DNA of 64,000 nt from the NCBI GenBank assembly GCA_965230045.1, contig OZ245940.1, positions 2,728,001 to 2,792,000 of the forward strand, in the 5' to 3' direction. Origin of the DNA: G963662905 sp965230045. GTDB lineage: Bacteria; Bacteroidota; Bacteroidia; Bacteroidales; WRLA01. The position numbers and the translations under genes are program-made. How positions within the stretch are numbered: position 1 is the stretch's first letter; each line of letters opens with the position of its first letter. Positions 8,812-16,922 of this stretch are shown here, piece by piece. Below the pieces are notes generated by a model that made no database searches, was not told the DNA's origin, and saw only the letters and a list, made by a program, of their open reading frames with translations.

Positions 8812-10341
8812 CTACATTTTCTTTTTAAATTCCAGCTCCCCGAAATCAAAATCGGGATTGGGAATATCAATGATCAGTTCGGTTGGTTTTCCTTTTTCAT
8901 TGATCAGGAAGTTTATTGTCCCTCCGGGTAATGATGGAAAACCTTCCATACGGATGCTAAATGCATTGCAATTGAGGTGTTCCAGTGTAGATTCAAAACC
9001 TTTGGTAGGTAGCAGGTCGATATAAAGTTTGCCCTCTTTCATCTTTACTTCAGCATCGCCATAAATATCGCCACCATAGGTTCCGCAATAGTCTTCGAGC
9101 GGCAGGCTGGCCGGGATTGCTTCTTCTTTCTGAGCTTCTTCTTTTTCTTCACGGCCTTTCTGCCATTTCAGGAACATTTCGCTCCAGTCGGTATCATTTC
9201 CCCCGATGAGCATGTCCATGGTTTTGTATTGCAATGGATAATAGAGTGATGCATTTTTATTGGTGAGGATGACAAAACCCATATTAAGCTCCGGGATGAG
9301 TACGGTTTGTGAAATCATGCCGTCATATCCGCCATTGTGTGTCACGATTTTTTTACCAAGGTAATCATATACCTGCCAACCCAGTGCATAGCCTTTGAGG
9401 TGCGTGGATGGCCAGAGGCGCTCTGCACCGGCACTGATAGGCAATGTAGTAACCGGCGACCACATTTCGCGCTGTACTTTTTTGCTGAAAATCGTATCCT
9501 TTTGATAAACGCCATTATTGAGCTGCAAACGGATCCACTGCGCAACATCATTTACAGACGAAATAATGGAGCCTGCCGGTGCGATATTGTCCCAGTTCAG
9601 GTAGGGGATTGTGATGGTTTTTTCCTCAAATTCAGTATGAGGCTGGGCGACATTTGTGAATTTATCGAGTTCATTGGTTGTGGTGATGGTGCGTTCCATG
9701 CCCAGCGGTTCGAAAAAGCGATAGCGCAGGAAATCGTCCCAGGTGGTGTCGGTTACGGCTTCAACAATCTGGCCGGCAGTAAGGTACATAATGTTGCTAT
9801 AACCAAATTTTGTGCGGAAGTCATAGGTGGGCTCCAAATATCTCGCTCTGCGGATTACTTCATCTCGATCGTAATCGCTGCCATACCACAAAAGGTCTCC
9901 GGCAAAAGTTTTCAGGCCGCTGCGGTGGGTAAGCAGGTCGCGAATAGTCATATTTGCACTCACATACGGATCGTAAAGCTGAAACCAGGGAATATAATCC
10001 TGTACGCGGTCGTCCCAGTTAATTTTACCTTCATCTACAAGCAAAGCCAATGCGGCAGATGTATAAGCTTTTGTGTTAGAGGCAATAGCAAACATTGAGT
10101 TGGCATCAACTTCCTCTGTTCCGTTGATGTCCAGTAATCCATACCCTTCTGCAAAAACCACAGAATCGTCCTTTACAATGGCTACGGCCATACCGGGAAC
10201 TTCCCAGTCACTGAGCGCTTTTTCGTAGTATTTATCGAGTTCTTTTAAAGTTTTTTTAAGCTTCTTTTCCTGTGCTGATGCCAGAAGAGGAATGATCAGA
10301 AGCATCAACAGGCTGATCCTGAAAAAGGATTTTTTTGTCAT
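8812..10341 (-). CDS. Secreted serine hydrolase, beta-lactamase (class C / EstB) family
   Basis: The 509-residue protein starts with a cleavable signal peptide ending near ASA at 21-23. The penicillin-binding fold is shown by the SxxK motif S88-N-T-K91, the YSN motif with Tyr182 (FGYSN), and an H-N-G-G motif near residue 335 that stands in for KTG. Residues beyond about 410 form a C-terminal beta domain (DUF3471/DUF3887-like) often attached to such enzymes. Members act on D-Ala peptides, esters or beta-lactams; the sequence does not decide which. The gene lies 20 bp downstream of mpl and probably shares its transcript, which favours a role in cell-wall peptide turnover. A strong terminator follows. 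Confidence 0.88.
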   Translation of the reverse strand: MTKKSFFRISLLMLLIIPLLASAQEKKLKKTLKELDKYYEKALSDWEVPGMAVAIVKDDSVVFAEGYGLLDINGTEEVDANSMFAIASNTKAYTSAALALLVDEGKINWDDRVQDYIPWFQLYDPYVSANMTIRDLLTHRSGLKTFAGDLLWYGSDYDRDEVIRRARYLEPTYDFRTKFGYSNIMYLTAGQIVEAVTDTTWDDFLRYRFFEPLGMERTITTTNELDKFTNVAQPHTEFEEKTITIPYLNWDNIAPAGSIISSVNDVAQWIRLQLNNGVYQKDTIFSKKVQREMWSPVTTLPISAGAERLWPSTHLKGYALGWQVYDYLGKKIVTHNGGYDGMISQTVLIPELNMGFVILTNKNASLYYPLQYKTMDMLIGGNDTDWSEMFLKWQKGREEKEEAQKEEAIPASLPLEDYCGTYGGDIYGDAEVKMKEGKLYIDLLPTKGFESTLEHLNCNAFSIRMEGFPSLPGGTINFLINEKGKPTELIIDIPNPDFDFGELEFKKKM

Positions 10342-10360
10342 TGTGTTTGTTTTATGGGGT

Positions 10361-11719
10361 TTATAAAATTATATCCTGAGCAAATTCTTTTAAATTCATT
10401 CCATTGAAATTTCCACTGCTCATCAGCAATAGAACAGATTTATCGCCAAATTGCTCACGCACGTACGCCTGCATTTGATCAGAATCATGGAAAACATGCA
10501 GATTGTCCTGATCAAAGCCTTCGCGCACATCCTCATCCGAAATTGCCGGAAGTTTTTTGTGCTCCAAAGCATGCGGGTTATAATAGGCCACAGCAACATC
10601 CGCAGCTTTCATGCAGTTTTTATAATGGCTGAGGAATTCCCTGCTCAAACTGCTGAAGGTATGAAGCTCCATGCAGGCAATCAGCTTTCGTTCAGCATAT
10701 TGCTCGCGTACCGCCTTGAGCGTGGCTTCCAGCTTTGATGGCGAATGTGCGAAATCCTTAAAAACGGTTCTGGAATTTTGCTCAGCGATCTTTTCCAAAC
10801 GGTTGGCTGCTCCGGCAAAGCTTTGAATGGCTTCGAAAAAATCTTTCGTGCTGATGCCGAGTTCGTTGCAAACATTACAAGCCGCATTGATATTAAGTAG
10901 ATTATGTTTGCCGAACACCTGAAGTTTGAACTCCTGACCATCTATATGCACAAAAGTATGGCCATCTTCAATTCGATAGGAGGGCAGGCTGTAGCAGATT
11001 TTTTTGAGATGCTCCGGTGCTTCATGGGCTACTTTCACAACTTCCGGGTCATTGTCCGGGTAGATCAGGCAGCCGTTTTTTTCAATAAGTCGGGTGAAGA
11101 TGCGGAACTGTTCCACATAGTTATCGAAAGTGGGAAAAACATTGATATGATCCCATGCAATGCCGCTGATTACAGCCACATGCGGATGATAGAGGTGGAA
11201 TTTTGGGCGTCTGTCGATGGGCGAAGTAAGGTATTCATCGCCTTCAAAAAGCATGATAGGTGCATTTTCGGTGAGTCGGACCATTACATCAAAACCTTCC
11301 AGTTTGGCACCAACCATAAAATCGAAATCCATTCTTTTTTGCTGCAAAACATGCATTACCATTGCGGTGATGGTCGTTTTTCCGTGGCTGCCGCCGATGA
11401 CGATGCGTTTTTTGTTTTTCGCATGTTCATAGAGATATTCCGGATAGGAAAATATTTTGATACCCAGTTCTTTGGCGCGCAAAAGCTCCGGATTGTTTTC
11501 GCGGGCGTGCATGCCGAGGATAACCGCATCCAGTTTGTTGGTAATTTTTTTCGGATCCCAGCCGGTTTTTTCAGGCAGGATGCCGTGTTTTTGCAGGCGG
11601 CTTTTTGAGGGTTCAAAAATTTCGTCGTCGGAGCCGGTGATCTTCCAGCCTTTGAGTTTCAGGGCAATCGCCAGATTGTGCATGGCACTGCCCCCAATAG
11701 CGATGAAGTGTATGTTCAT
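10361..11719 (-). CDS. mpl: UDP-N-acetylmuramate:L-alanyl-gamma-D-glutamyl-meso-diaminopimelate ligase
   Basis: Mpl ligates the recycled tripeptide L-Ala-gamma-D-Glu-meso-DAP to UDP-MurNAc and so returns cell-wall peptides to peptidoglycan synthesis in the cytoplasm. The 452 residues follow the Mur ligase layout. The N-terminal Rossmann-like domain starts IHFIAIGGSAMHNLA, the His-containing version seen in Mpl/MurC (IGG.GM..LA). The P-loop is GSHGKTT at 110-116, followed by the central domain and a C-terminal Mur ligase domain from about 310. The very short D-D-E-I-F-E-P-S segment after the first beta strand is typical of Mpl and not MurC. A -7 box lies 20 bp upstream. The serine hydrolase gene follows after 20 bp. 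Confidence 0.9.
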   Translation of the reverse strand: MNIHFIAIGGSAMHNLAIALKLKGWKITGSDDEIFEPSKSRLQKHGILPEKTGWDPKKITNKLDAVILGMHARENNPELLRAKELGIKIFSYPEYLYEHAKNKKRIVIGGSHGKTTITAMVMHVLQQKRMDFDFMVGAKLEGFDVMVRLTENAPIMLFEGDEYLTSPIDRRPKFHLYHPHVAVISGIAWDHINVFPTFDNYVEQFRIFTRLIEKNGCLIYPDNDPEVVKVAHEAPEHLKKICYSLPSYRIEDGHTFVHIDGQEFKLQVFGKHNLLNINAACNVCNELGISTKDFFEAIQSFAGAANRLEKIAEQNSRTVFKDFAHSPSKLEATLKAVREQYAERKLIACMELHTFSSLSREFLSHYKNCMKAADVAVAYYNPHALEHKKLPAISDEDVREGFDQDNLHVFHDSDQMQAYVREQFGDKSVLLLMSSGNFNGMNLKEFAQDIIL

Positions 11720-11738
11720 AAAAGGTCTTTCTTACAGA

Positions 11739-11746
11739 CAAAGGTA
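11739..11746 (-). promoter_or_regulatory. -7 box upstream of mpl
   Basis: The minus strand reads TACCTTTG, a TAnnTTTG match 20 bp before the mpl ATG. It probably drives mpl and the serine hydrolase gene together. Confidence 0.45.
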
Positions 11747-12005
11747 GTAAATGTTGGTGGTTTGGGAGAGGATGAATGCTAAGGCTGCAGATTTTTGGTT
11801 TAGCTGGATTGTTTTTTTTACCGCAGAGACGCTGAGGCGCAGAGGGATGCTCTCTCACTTTGCTTTGGCCTCCGGATTTTCTCAGGGAAATCTCTTTTCT
11901 GAAACAGCAACTACCCGGTTCTTTTGCCTTTATCCTTTTGCCATTATCCTTTTGTCTTTTTAACCACAAATAACTAATGCGTTTTAAGGTCACCGCTACT
12001 CTGTA

Positions 12006-12083
12006 GCTGGATTTTAGTTCCTTATGCTGTTTTTACAAATATTATCGCTGCTCCGCAGCTTTATGGAGGAAGGAAAATCCAGC
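12006..12083. repeat. Inverted 10-bp arms around a GC-rich core
   Basis: GCTGGATTTT at 12006-12015 is the exact reverse complement of AAAATCCAGC at 12074-12083. Between them lies TTATCGCTGCTCCGCAGC, itself partly palindromic. The composition resembles short dispersed intergenic repeats common in Bacteroidota. Confidence 0.5.
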
Positions 12084-12115
12084 GGCAGCGCCGCGGAAAA
12101 ATTTATGAAAAAGTG

Positions 12116-12143
12116 GTTCTACTAGGAATTTTGTGGGTAACAA
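12116..12143. repeat. Short dispersed motif GTTCTACTAG...GTGGGTAA, copy 2
   Basis: Near-match of 4701-4730 (see there). A diverged inverse copy lies at 12392-12414, where the complementary strand reads GGTTCTACACAGAATTTCG. Confidence 0.5.
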
Positions 12144-12289
12144 TAATGTTTAAAAAAAATATGCAGATATTTATTAATGATCTATTGATCCCTAATAGAT
12201 TCCTCCCTACGCAAAGCCTTAATCACTTCGTTTGGCTTTGTTTCGGTCGGAACGACGCTGTTTATTAGGTGTTTAAGGCAAATGCGGCT

Positions 12290-12340
12290 TCTCGACTCCG
12301 CTCGAAGACCTTATAATGCGGTGGTCGAGCGGAGTCGAGA
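12290..12340. repeat. Perfect 16-bp inverted repeat, TCTCGACTCCGCTCGA arms
   Basis: The arms 12290-12305 and 12325-12340 are perfectly complementary with a 19-nt loop. The TCGAGCGGAGTCGAGA sequence is of a kind widespread between genes in Bacteroidota genomes. There is no T-run, so it is not a standard terminator. Confidence 0.65.
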
Positions 12341-12426
12341 CCAAGTATGAGGAAACTTTGGAGGAATCTGTTTGAAATAAAGTAATTTTTCTTTCCACGA
12401 AATTCTGTGTAGAACCGAAAAAGTAA

Positions 12427-13077
12427 TAGAGCCAACTCCCCATTAACCATTAACCATTGATGCGCTTCGCGCGTTGTCCGTTCTCAGTTGTCACGTTATC
12501 TTGAGGTTTTACAAAAAATATTAGAGCTAACTCCCCATTAACCATTAACCATTGATGCGCTTCGCGCGTTGTCCGTTCTCAGTTGTCACGTTATCTTGAG
12601 GTTTTACAAAAAATATTAGAGCCAACTCCCCATTAACCATTAACCATTGATGCGCTTCGCGCGTTGTCCGTTCTCAGTTGTCAGGTTATCTTGAGGTTTT
12701 ACAAAAAGTATTAGAGCTAACTCCCCATTAACCATTGATGCGCTTCGCGCGTTGTCCGTTCTCAGTTGTCACGTTATCTTGAGGTTTTACAAAAAGTATT
12801 AGAGCCAACTCCCCATTAACCATTGATGCGCTTCGCGCGTTGTCCGTTCTCAGTTGTCACGTTATCGTGAGGTTTTACAAAAAGTATTAGAGCTAACTCT
12901 CCATTAACCATTGATGCGCTTCGCGCGTTGTCCGTTCTCAGTTGTCACGTTATCTTGAGGTTTTACAAAAAATATTAGAGCCAACTCCCCATTAACCATT
13001 AACCATTGATGCGCTTCGCGCGTTGTCCGTTCTCAGTTGTCAGTTGTCACGTTATCTTGAGGTTTTACAAAAAATAT
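12427..13077. repeat. Seven-copy tandem repeat, unit 95 bp (88-102)
   Basis: The copies start at 12427, 12522, 12617, 12712, 12800, 12888 and 12976, and a degenerate partial copy starts at 13078. Lengths are 95, 95, 95, 88, 88, 88 and 102 bp. The 88-bp copies lack one ATTAACC heptamer; the 102-bp copy has an extra CAGTTGT heptamer. The units are otherwise almost identical and include a GCGC-TTC-GCGC mini-hairpin. GAGCCAAC and GAGCTAAC alternate strictly over the first seven copies, so expansion probably went in dimers. No frame stays open through it. It lies directly downstream of the 13137-14954 gene. Confidence 0.95.
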
Positions 13078-13136
13078 TAGAGCCAACTCCCCCATTAACA
13101 ATTAACAATTAATCATTAACAATTAATCATTACCCA

Positions 13137-14954
13137 TTAATCATGATAAATCGTAGTAGGAGGGGGATAAGCAAGCGAAGTGCGCACGACCGTATCTGAA
13201 TTTCTGCAGCCATAATCATCCCATACTTTTACCCAGATTGTTTCTGAAGTTGGACTGTCGTAGGTAGCATTGGTGCTTCCATCAAACCATAAATAGGAAT
13301 TGTACGTGCCCGGACTAAAGGTAACCACATCTTCGCGGCAGGCAGCTGTATCCGGGCCCAAATTGGGCGTAGGATCGGCACGCCAGCCCAAGTGGATCGT
13401 ATCAGAAGGCATACACATTTCGTAGGTGACCACGCAAAAGTAAGTTCCTGTATCCCATACATCTATGGCTTGGTCTGTACTTATCACTGTATATGGTGCA
13501 TCATTATCATACCAGCGGTAGGTGTCCATGTCCGGGCCGGCATCCAGGGTCACCGTATCGCCTTTGCAATAATCAATATCCGGACCCAGGTTGAGGCTGG
13601 CAAAATTGGAGAAAAAGCCATAACGACAGTAATGACTGGTTTCGCCATTAACAATTCCAAGGTGAAACAATCCGGAAGTGTTCTCAATTACCGATGCCAC
13701 ACCAACAGGGATTTGTCCAGTAGTGTATTGTTCTTTTGCGTACTTCCAGTCGCCGCCTGTTCCGGGTACATCATGAAAGTCAGATCCTTGCAGTAGGCTG
13801 GTGGATCCCCTGAGTATGAAGTCATCTTCATTGCCTGACTCGGTAATGACCATCAGGTAAAAGTCGTCTGCTTCGGATCGCGTAAAGGCAATAATATCTG
13901 AACCCGTACATTCAATTGGAGGTAAAACAGCTGCCCCCGGTTGGCCGTTAAAGCCCGACATATGATAGACCAGAACGGGTTTGTTACTTTCGATATACGT
14001 GCTTTCTTCACTTTCTAAAAACTCGAAAGAATAGCTTGTTCCTTTGTGAATATTGGCAACAGGAGCCGCATTTCCATCACGGTACACCAGAGTGTTGTTT
14101 TCTGACCCAAATATATAAACTCTATCGCGTGTTGTAGAGCTTCCTTCTCCAATATTTCCCTGAACAACAATATAATTTTCACCTAGACGGTTGTTAGGAA
14201 TCGTCTGGTCACCCATTAAATCGGGGGCATAAGGATTTGCAGAGTCGTCATTCACAACAATGGCAATATCCTTATTGGATGTTACCTGGCTGCCTCCCAG
14301 ATGGTTGGCAGCTGTGCGGCCAATAGCAGTAGCAACATATACTTGTCCTGCATTTAAGGTCACAGTGAACATTTGCCCGGCATTATGCCCAACAATAGCC
14401 TTTTTGGGGATAATTTGTACCTGTGTGTTATCTTTGGTAGCTATGACATAAAAAGAATTTGGTACGCTGGTATTATACTGCTGTTCAAAATCAAGTTGGC
14501 TGGGGACAATGAATGACCGCCCAATAGCATTTCTTCCTTTAAGTGTGTAAATATCCGGGTTTGAAGGGCTTGTGTTCTCAAAATAAGCTGTAATCGGGCT
14601 GGAGGATTGTATTTGCAGACCATAATTAACAATGGTATTGGCTGGTTGACATTCCAGGATATTTTTATAGGATGTCATATTTTGAGTTATGGTGTTGTTT
14701 GCTGTAACGGTTAGATTTATGGGTGTAAAAGAGGGATTGGCCGGCTGGCTGATGGTGATATTGGCACTCTGATTAAAAGAAGTAAAGCGGAATTTTAGGG
14801 GTTCGTCTCTAATGTTTCCAGATGATGGAGCATGCACATTATCCGGTGCGGCAAACCAAAATTCGGTATCGTTTTGAGCATGGCTTTTGGTAAAAACAAT
14901 AAATACGAGTGCAGTAATTATTATGGTAAGACGATAAGGTGGCATTTGATGCAT
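13137..14954 (-). CDS. Secreted IgGFc-binding-like protein with two CHU-type repeats and IYHD tail
   Basis: The 605-residue protein begins with a signal peptide ending KSHAQ near residue 27; Met4 is an alternative start. Residues from about 90 to 430 match the IgGFc-binding N-terminal domain found in Bacteroidota surface proteins (PITAYFEN, YVIATKDNTQVQIIP, DIAIVVNDDS, DLMGDQTIP, NYIVVQG, VLVYHMSGF). Two Cys-containing Ig-like repeats follow at about 450-530 and 531-600 (LGPDIDYCKGDTVTLDAGP; LGPDTAACREDVVTFSPG). It ends PPPTTIYHD with no T9SS or gliding C-terminal domain. It is paralogous to the next gene upstream over the full length and shares the tail with both upstream neighbours. Ligand binding or adhesion at the cell surface is inference; how it is anchored or exported beyond the periplasm is not visible. 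Confidence 0.82.
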   Translation of the reverse strand: MHQMPPYRLTIIITALVFIVFTKSHAQNDTEFWFAAPDNVHAPSSGNIRDEPLKFRFTSFNQSANITISQPANPSFTPINLTVTANNTITQNMTSYKNILECQPANTIVNYGLQIQSSSPITAYFENTSPSNPDIYTLKGRNAIGRSFIVPSQLDFEQQYNTSVPNSFYVIATKDNTQVQIIPKKAIVGHNAGQMFTVTLNAGQVYVATAIGRTAANHLGGSQVTSNKDIAIVVNDDSANPYAPDLMGDQTIPNNRLGENYIVVQGNIGEGSSTTRDRVYIFGSENNTLVYRDGNAAPVANIHKGTSYSFEFLESEESTYIESNKPVLVYHMSGFNGQPGAAVLPPIECTGSDIIAFTRSEADDFYLMVITESGNEDDFILRGSTSLLQGSDFHDVPGTGGDWKYAKEQYTTGQIPVGVASVIENTSGLFHLGIVNGETSHYCRYGFFSNFASLNLGPDIDYCKGDTVTLDAGPDMDTYRWYDNDAPYTVISTDQAIDVWDTGTYFCVVTYEMCMPSDTIHLGWRADPTPNLGPDTAACREDVVTFSPGTYNSYLWFDGSTNATYDSPTSETIWVKVWDDYGCRNSDTVVRTSLAYPPPTTIYHD

Positions 14955-14999
14955 TTTAGTGAGAATTAATTCGTTTCAGTACCCATTCATGACAACAGA

Positions 15000-15007
15000 C
15001 AAAAATA
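15000..15007 (-). promoter_or_regulatory. -7 box before the third IYHD-tail gene
   Basis: The minus strand reads TATTTTTG (TAnnTTTG), 45 bp before the ATG at 14954 and just downstream of the previous gene's stop at 15021. Confidence 0.4.
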
Positions 15008-15020
15008 CGATAAAAATGGT

Positions 15021-16844
15021 TTAATCATGATAAACAGGAATAGGCGGCGGTTTCGGAAAATTAAACATCTCCACGGAATCAATTTTATGGCAGCCGTTAT
15101 TGTCGAAAACTTCTACCCAGATAATGCGTGCGGTATCGCTTATAAAAGTAGGGTTGCTGCTTCCGTCAAACCAGCTATATCCTGCAAAGCTTCCCGGGTC
15201 AAAAGTTACCGGAACTTCAGGGCAAACGGTGGTGTCGTTACCCAAATCAGGTTGGGGCACAGGATGCCAGGCCAGATGTATGGTGTCGGATGGAGTACAC
15301 ATTTCATAGGTAGCACAGCAGAAGTATTTGCCGGTATCACCAACCTTAATAGCTTGCTCGGTACTGATGGTATCCAGAGGAAAATCATAATCGAACCATG
15401 CGTAGGAATCCTGTCCCGGACCGGCGTCCAAAACAACAGAATCGCCTTTGCAGTAGGTTTGGTCGGGCCCCAGGTTGAGCGATGCAAAGTTGGAAAAGAA
15501 ACCGTAGCGACAGGAGTTGTCGGCACCTGTGATAGTTCCCAGGTGAAATAATCCTGATGAGTTTTCAATAATATGGGGAGCATTGGCTGTGATACTGTTC
15601 AGCATTTTATTTGCTGCTTTCCATCCTCCCCCTGTACCCGGTACATCCTGAAAATCGCTGGCCTTTAATAAATCGGCATTACCGTCTATGGTGAAATTTC
15701 CTTCATTGCCTTCTTGTGTAAATACGATTATCCCAAAATCAGATTCGGGGTCTTCAGATCGGGTAAAGGCTATTATATTTGATCCAGTGCATTCAATCGG
15801 AGGTATAACGGCACCTCCCAACTGCCCCCAACCTGTCATATGATAAACCAGTACCGGGTAGTCGCTTTCTAGAAATGTGCTGTAATCCGTCAGGCTGATC
15901 CTGTGGAGGCCGCCTTTGTCCAATCCTGCAATAGGCGTAGGATCGCCGTTTCGGTATAGTTTGGTGCCATCAACCGTGCCAAAAACATAAACAAAATCTG
16001 TATTTAAAAATCCTTTTGTTACGATATATAATTGACCAAGCATTTCATTGGGAATTGTTTGGTCGCCCATAAGGTCAGGTCCATTTTGACCATTTCCGCT
16101 GCCAGTTTTATTTACGGAATCATCATTTACCATGATAACAATATCTTTATTTGCACTTACAATGCTTCCATAAAGATGATTTGCTACCATTAAGCCTGTT
16201 CCTTCCGCAACAAAAACCTCACCCTTTTGGAGTGTTACTGAAAACTCAACATCAGCCGGATGTTCACCTTTTAAATCGCTGGTAGGTGTAATCAATACTT
16301 CAGTATCATCTTTAGTGGCGATAATGAGAAAGGTATTGGGTACAACATTCCAATTCCAGGTTGTCATTTGATCAAAAGTATTTTGTGCAGGGATAACAAA
16401 TTCCATACCCAATGCATTTCTGCCCTTTAGAGAGTATATATCCGGATTAGCTCCGCTGCTGTTTTCAAAATATGCGGTAACCGGGGCAGTGGATGACAAA
16501 CGAAATCCATAGGGTGATATTCCTCCTCCTACAAATTTGCATTCAATGCCCTCAAGCTCTGCTTGTGAATTTGCCAGTGTTATAGTTTCAGTGCCATTGG
16601 GCGGAATGTCTACAATAATGGGTTCAAAATTTGAATTGGCCGGCTGGCTAAGGGTAACTTTGGCATTGGCATCAAAAGAGGTGATACGCACCAAAAGTGG
16701 GTGATCCCTAAAACCATCGGAACCATGATCCATTGGAGAATTATCCGGTGCAGCAAACCAGAATTCCGTATCACGTTGCGCATTTGCATTAAAGCTAAGC
16801 GCAGCGATGCTTATAGAGAATAATAATTTTAAAAAGCCTTTCAT
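15021..16844 (-). CDS. Secreted IgGFc-binding-like protein with CHU-type repeats and IYHD-like tail
   Basis: I place the start at ATG 16842-16844, giving 607 residues that open with a classical signal peptide (MKGFLKLLFSISIAAL..NANAQ). A longer frame begins upstream with TTG and is less likely. The layout matches the 13137-14954 paralog: IgGFc-binding-like domain (PVTAYFENSS, LIIATKDDTEVLITP, DIVIMVNDDS, DLMGDQTIP, LYIVTKG, VLVYHMTGW) to about residue 440, then two repeats with Cys pairs (LGPDQTYCKGDSVVLDAGP; LGNDTTVCPEVPVTFDPG). It ends PPPIPVYHD before TAA. No T9SS C-terminal domain is present. The paralogs sit head to tail with about 70 bp between them, pointing to local duplication followed by divergence. 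Confidence 0.82.
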   Translation of the reverse strand: MKGFLKLLFSISIAALSFNANAQRDTEFWFAAPDNSPMDHGSDGFRDHPLLVRITSFDANAKVTLSQPANSNFEPIIVDIPPNGTETITLANSQAELEGIECKFVGGGISPYGFRLSSTAPVTAYFENSSGANPDIYSLKGRNALGMEFVIPAQNTFDQMTTWNWNVVPNTFLIIATKDDTEVLITPTSDLKGEHPADVEFSVTLQKGEVFVAEGTGLMVANHLYGSIVSANKDIVIMVNDDSVNKTGSGNGQNGPDLMGDQTIPNEMLGQLYIVTKGFLNTDFVYVFGTVDGTKLYRNGDPTPIAGLDKGGLHRISLTDYSTFLESDYPVLVYHMTGWGQLGGAVIPPIECTGSNIIAFTRSEDPESDFGIIVFTQEGNEGNFTIDGNADLLKASDFQDVPGTGGGWKAANKMLNSITANAPHIIENSSGLFHLGTITGADNSCRYGFFSNFASLNLGPDQTYCKGDSVVLDAGPGQDSYAWFDYDFPLDTISTEQAIKVGDTGKYFCCATYEMCTPSDTIHLAWHPVPQPDLGNDTTVCPEVPVTFDPGSFAGYSWFDGSSNPTFISDTARIIWVEVFDNNGCHKIDSVEMFNFPKPPPIPVYHD

Positions 16845-16899
16845 GCCATTCCATTTAGCCCACAACAAAGCTGTTTTCCTCTTTTTGCCTGTAATCTGA

Positions 16900-16907
16900 C
16901 AAATATA
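16900..16907 (-). promoter_or_regulatory. -7 box before the second IYHD-tail gene
   Basis: The minus strand reads TATATTTG, a TAnnTTTG match, 56 bp before the preferred ATG at 16844. Confidence 0.4.
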
Positions 16908-16922
16908 GGAATAAATTGGTTG

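Larger units (their letters stand above)
11720..13136. other. 1.4-kb gene-free repeat island
   Basis: No protein gene is supported here. In order it holds: the mpl promoter area; a CGCAGAGACGCTGAGGCGCAGAG-type segment at 11821-11845, resembling a common bacterial intergenic repeat; a pair of inverted 10-mers at 12006-12015 and 12074-12083 flanking a GC-rich core; the dispersed motif copy at 12116-12143; a perfect 16-bp inverted repeat at 12290-12340; and the tandem array at 12427-13077. The last 60 bp before the next gene are ATTAA-rich. The stretch looks like a place where short genomic repeats have accumulated. Confidence 0.7.

Noticed and set aside
8668..8931. An 87-codon plus-strand open frame over the end of the serine hydrolase gene
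   Set aside because: It overlaps the hydrolase terminator and coding region in antisense; no separate support.
11821..11845. CGCAGAGACGC-type segment considered as a regulatory element of mpl
   Set aside because: It resembles a widespread bacterial intergenic repeat and lies 100 bp upstream, beyond the -7 box.
12265..12450. A 61-codon minus-strand open frame at the edge of the repeat island
   Set aside because: It runs through the 16-bp inverted repeat and the first repeat copy, lacks protein character and has no plausible start signal.
12427..13077. Tandem array considered as a CRISPR array
   Set aside because: The repeats are directly contiguous with no unique spacers, the unit is about 95 bp, and no cas gene lies in the window.
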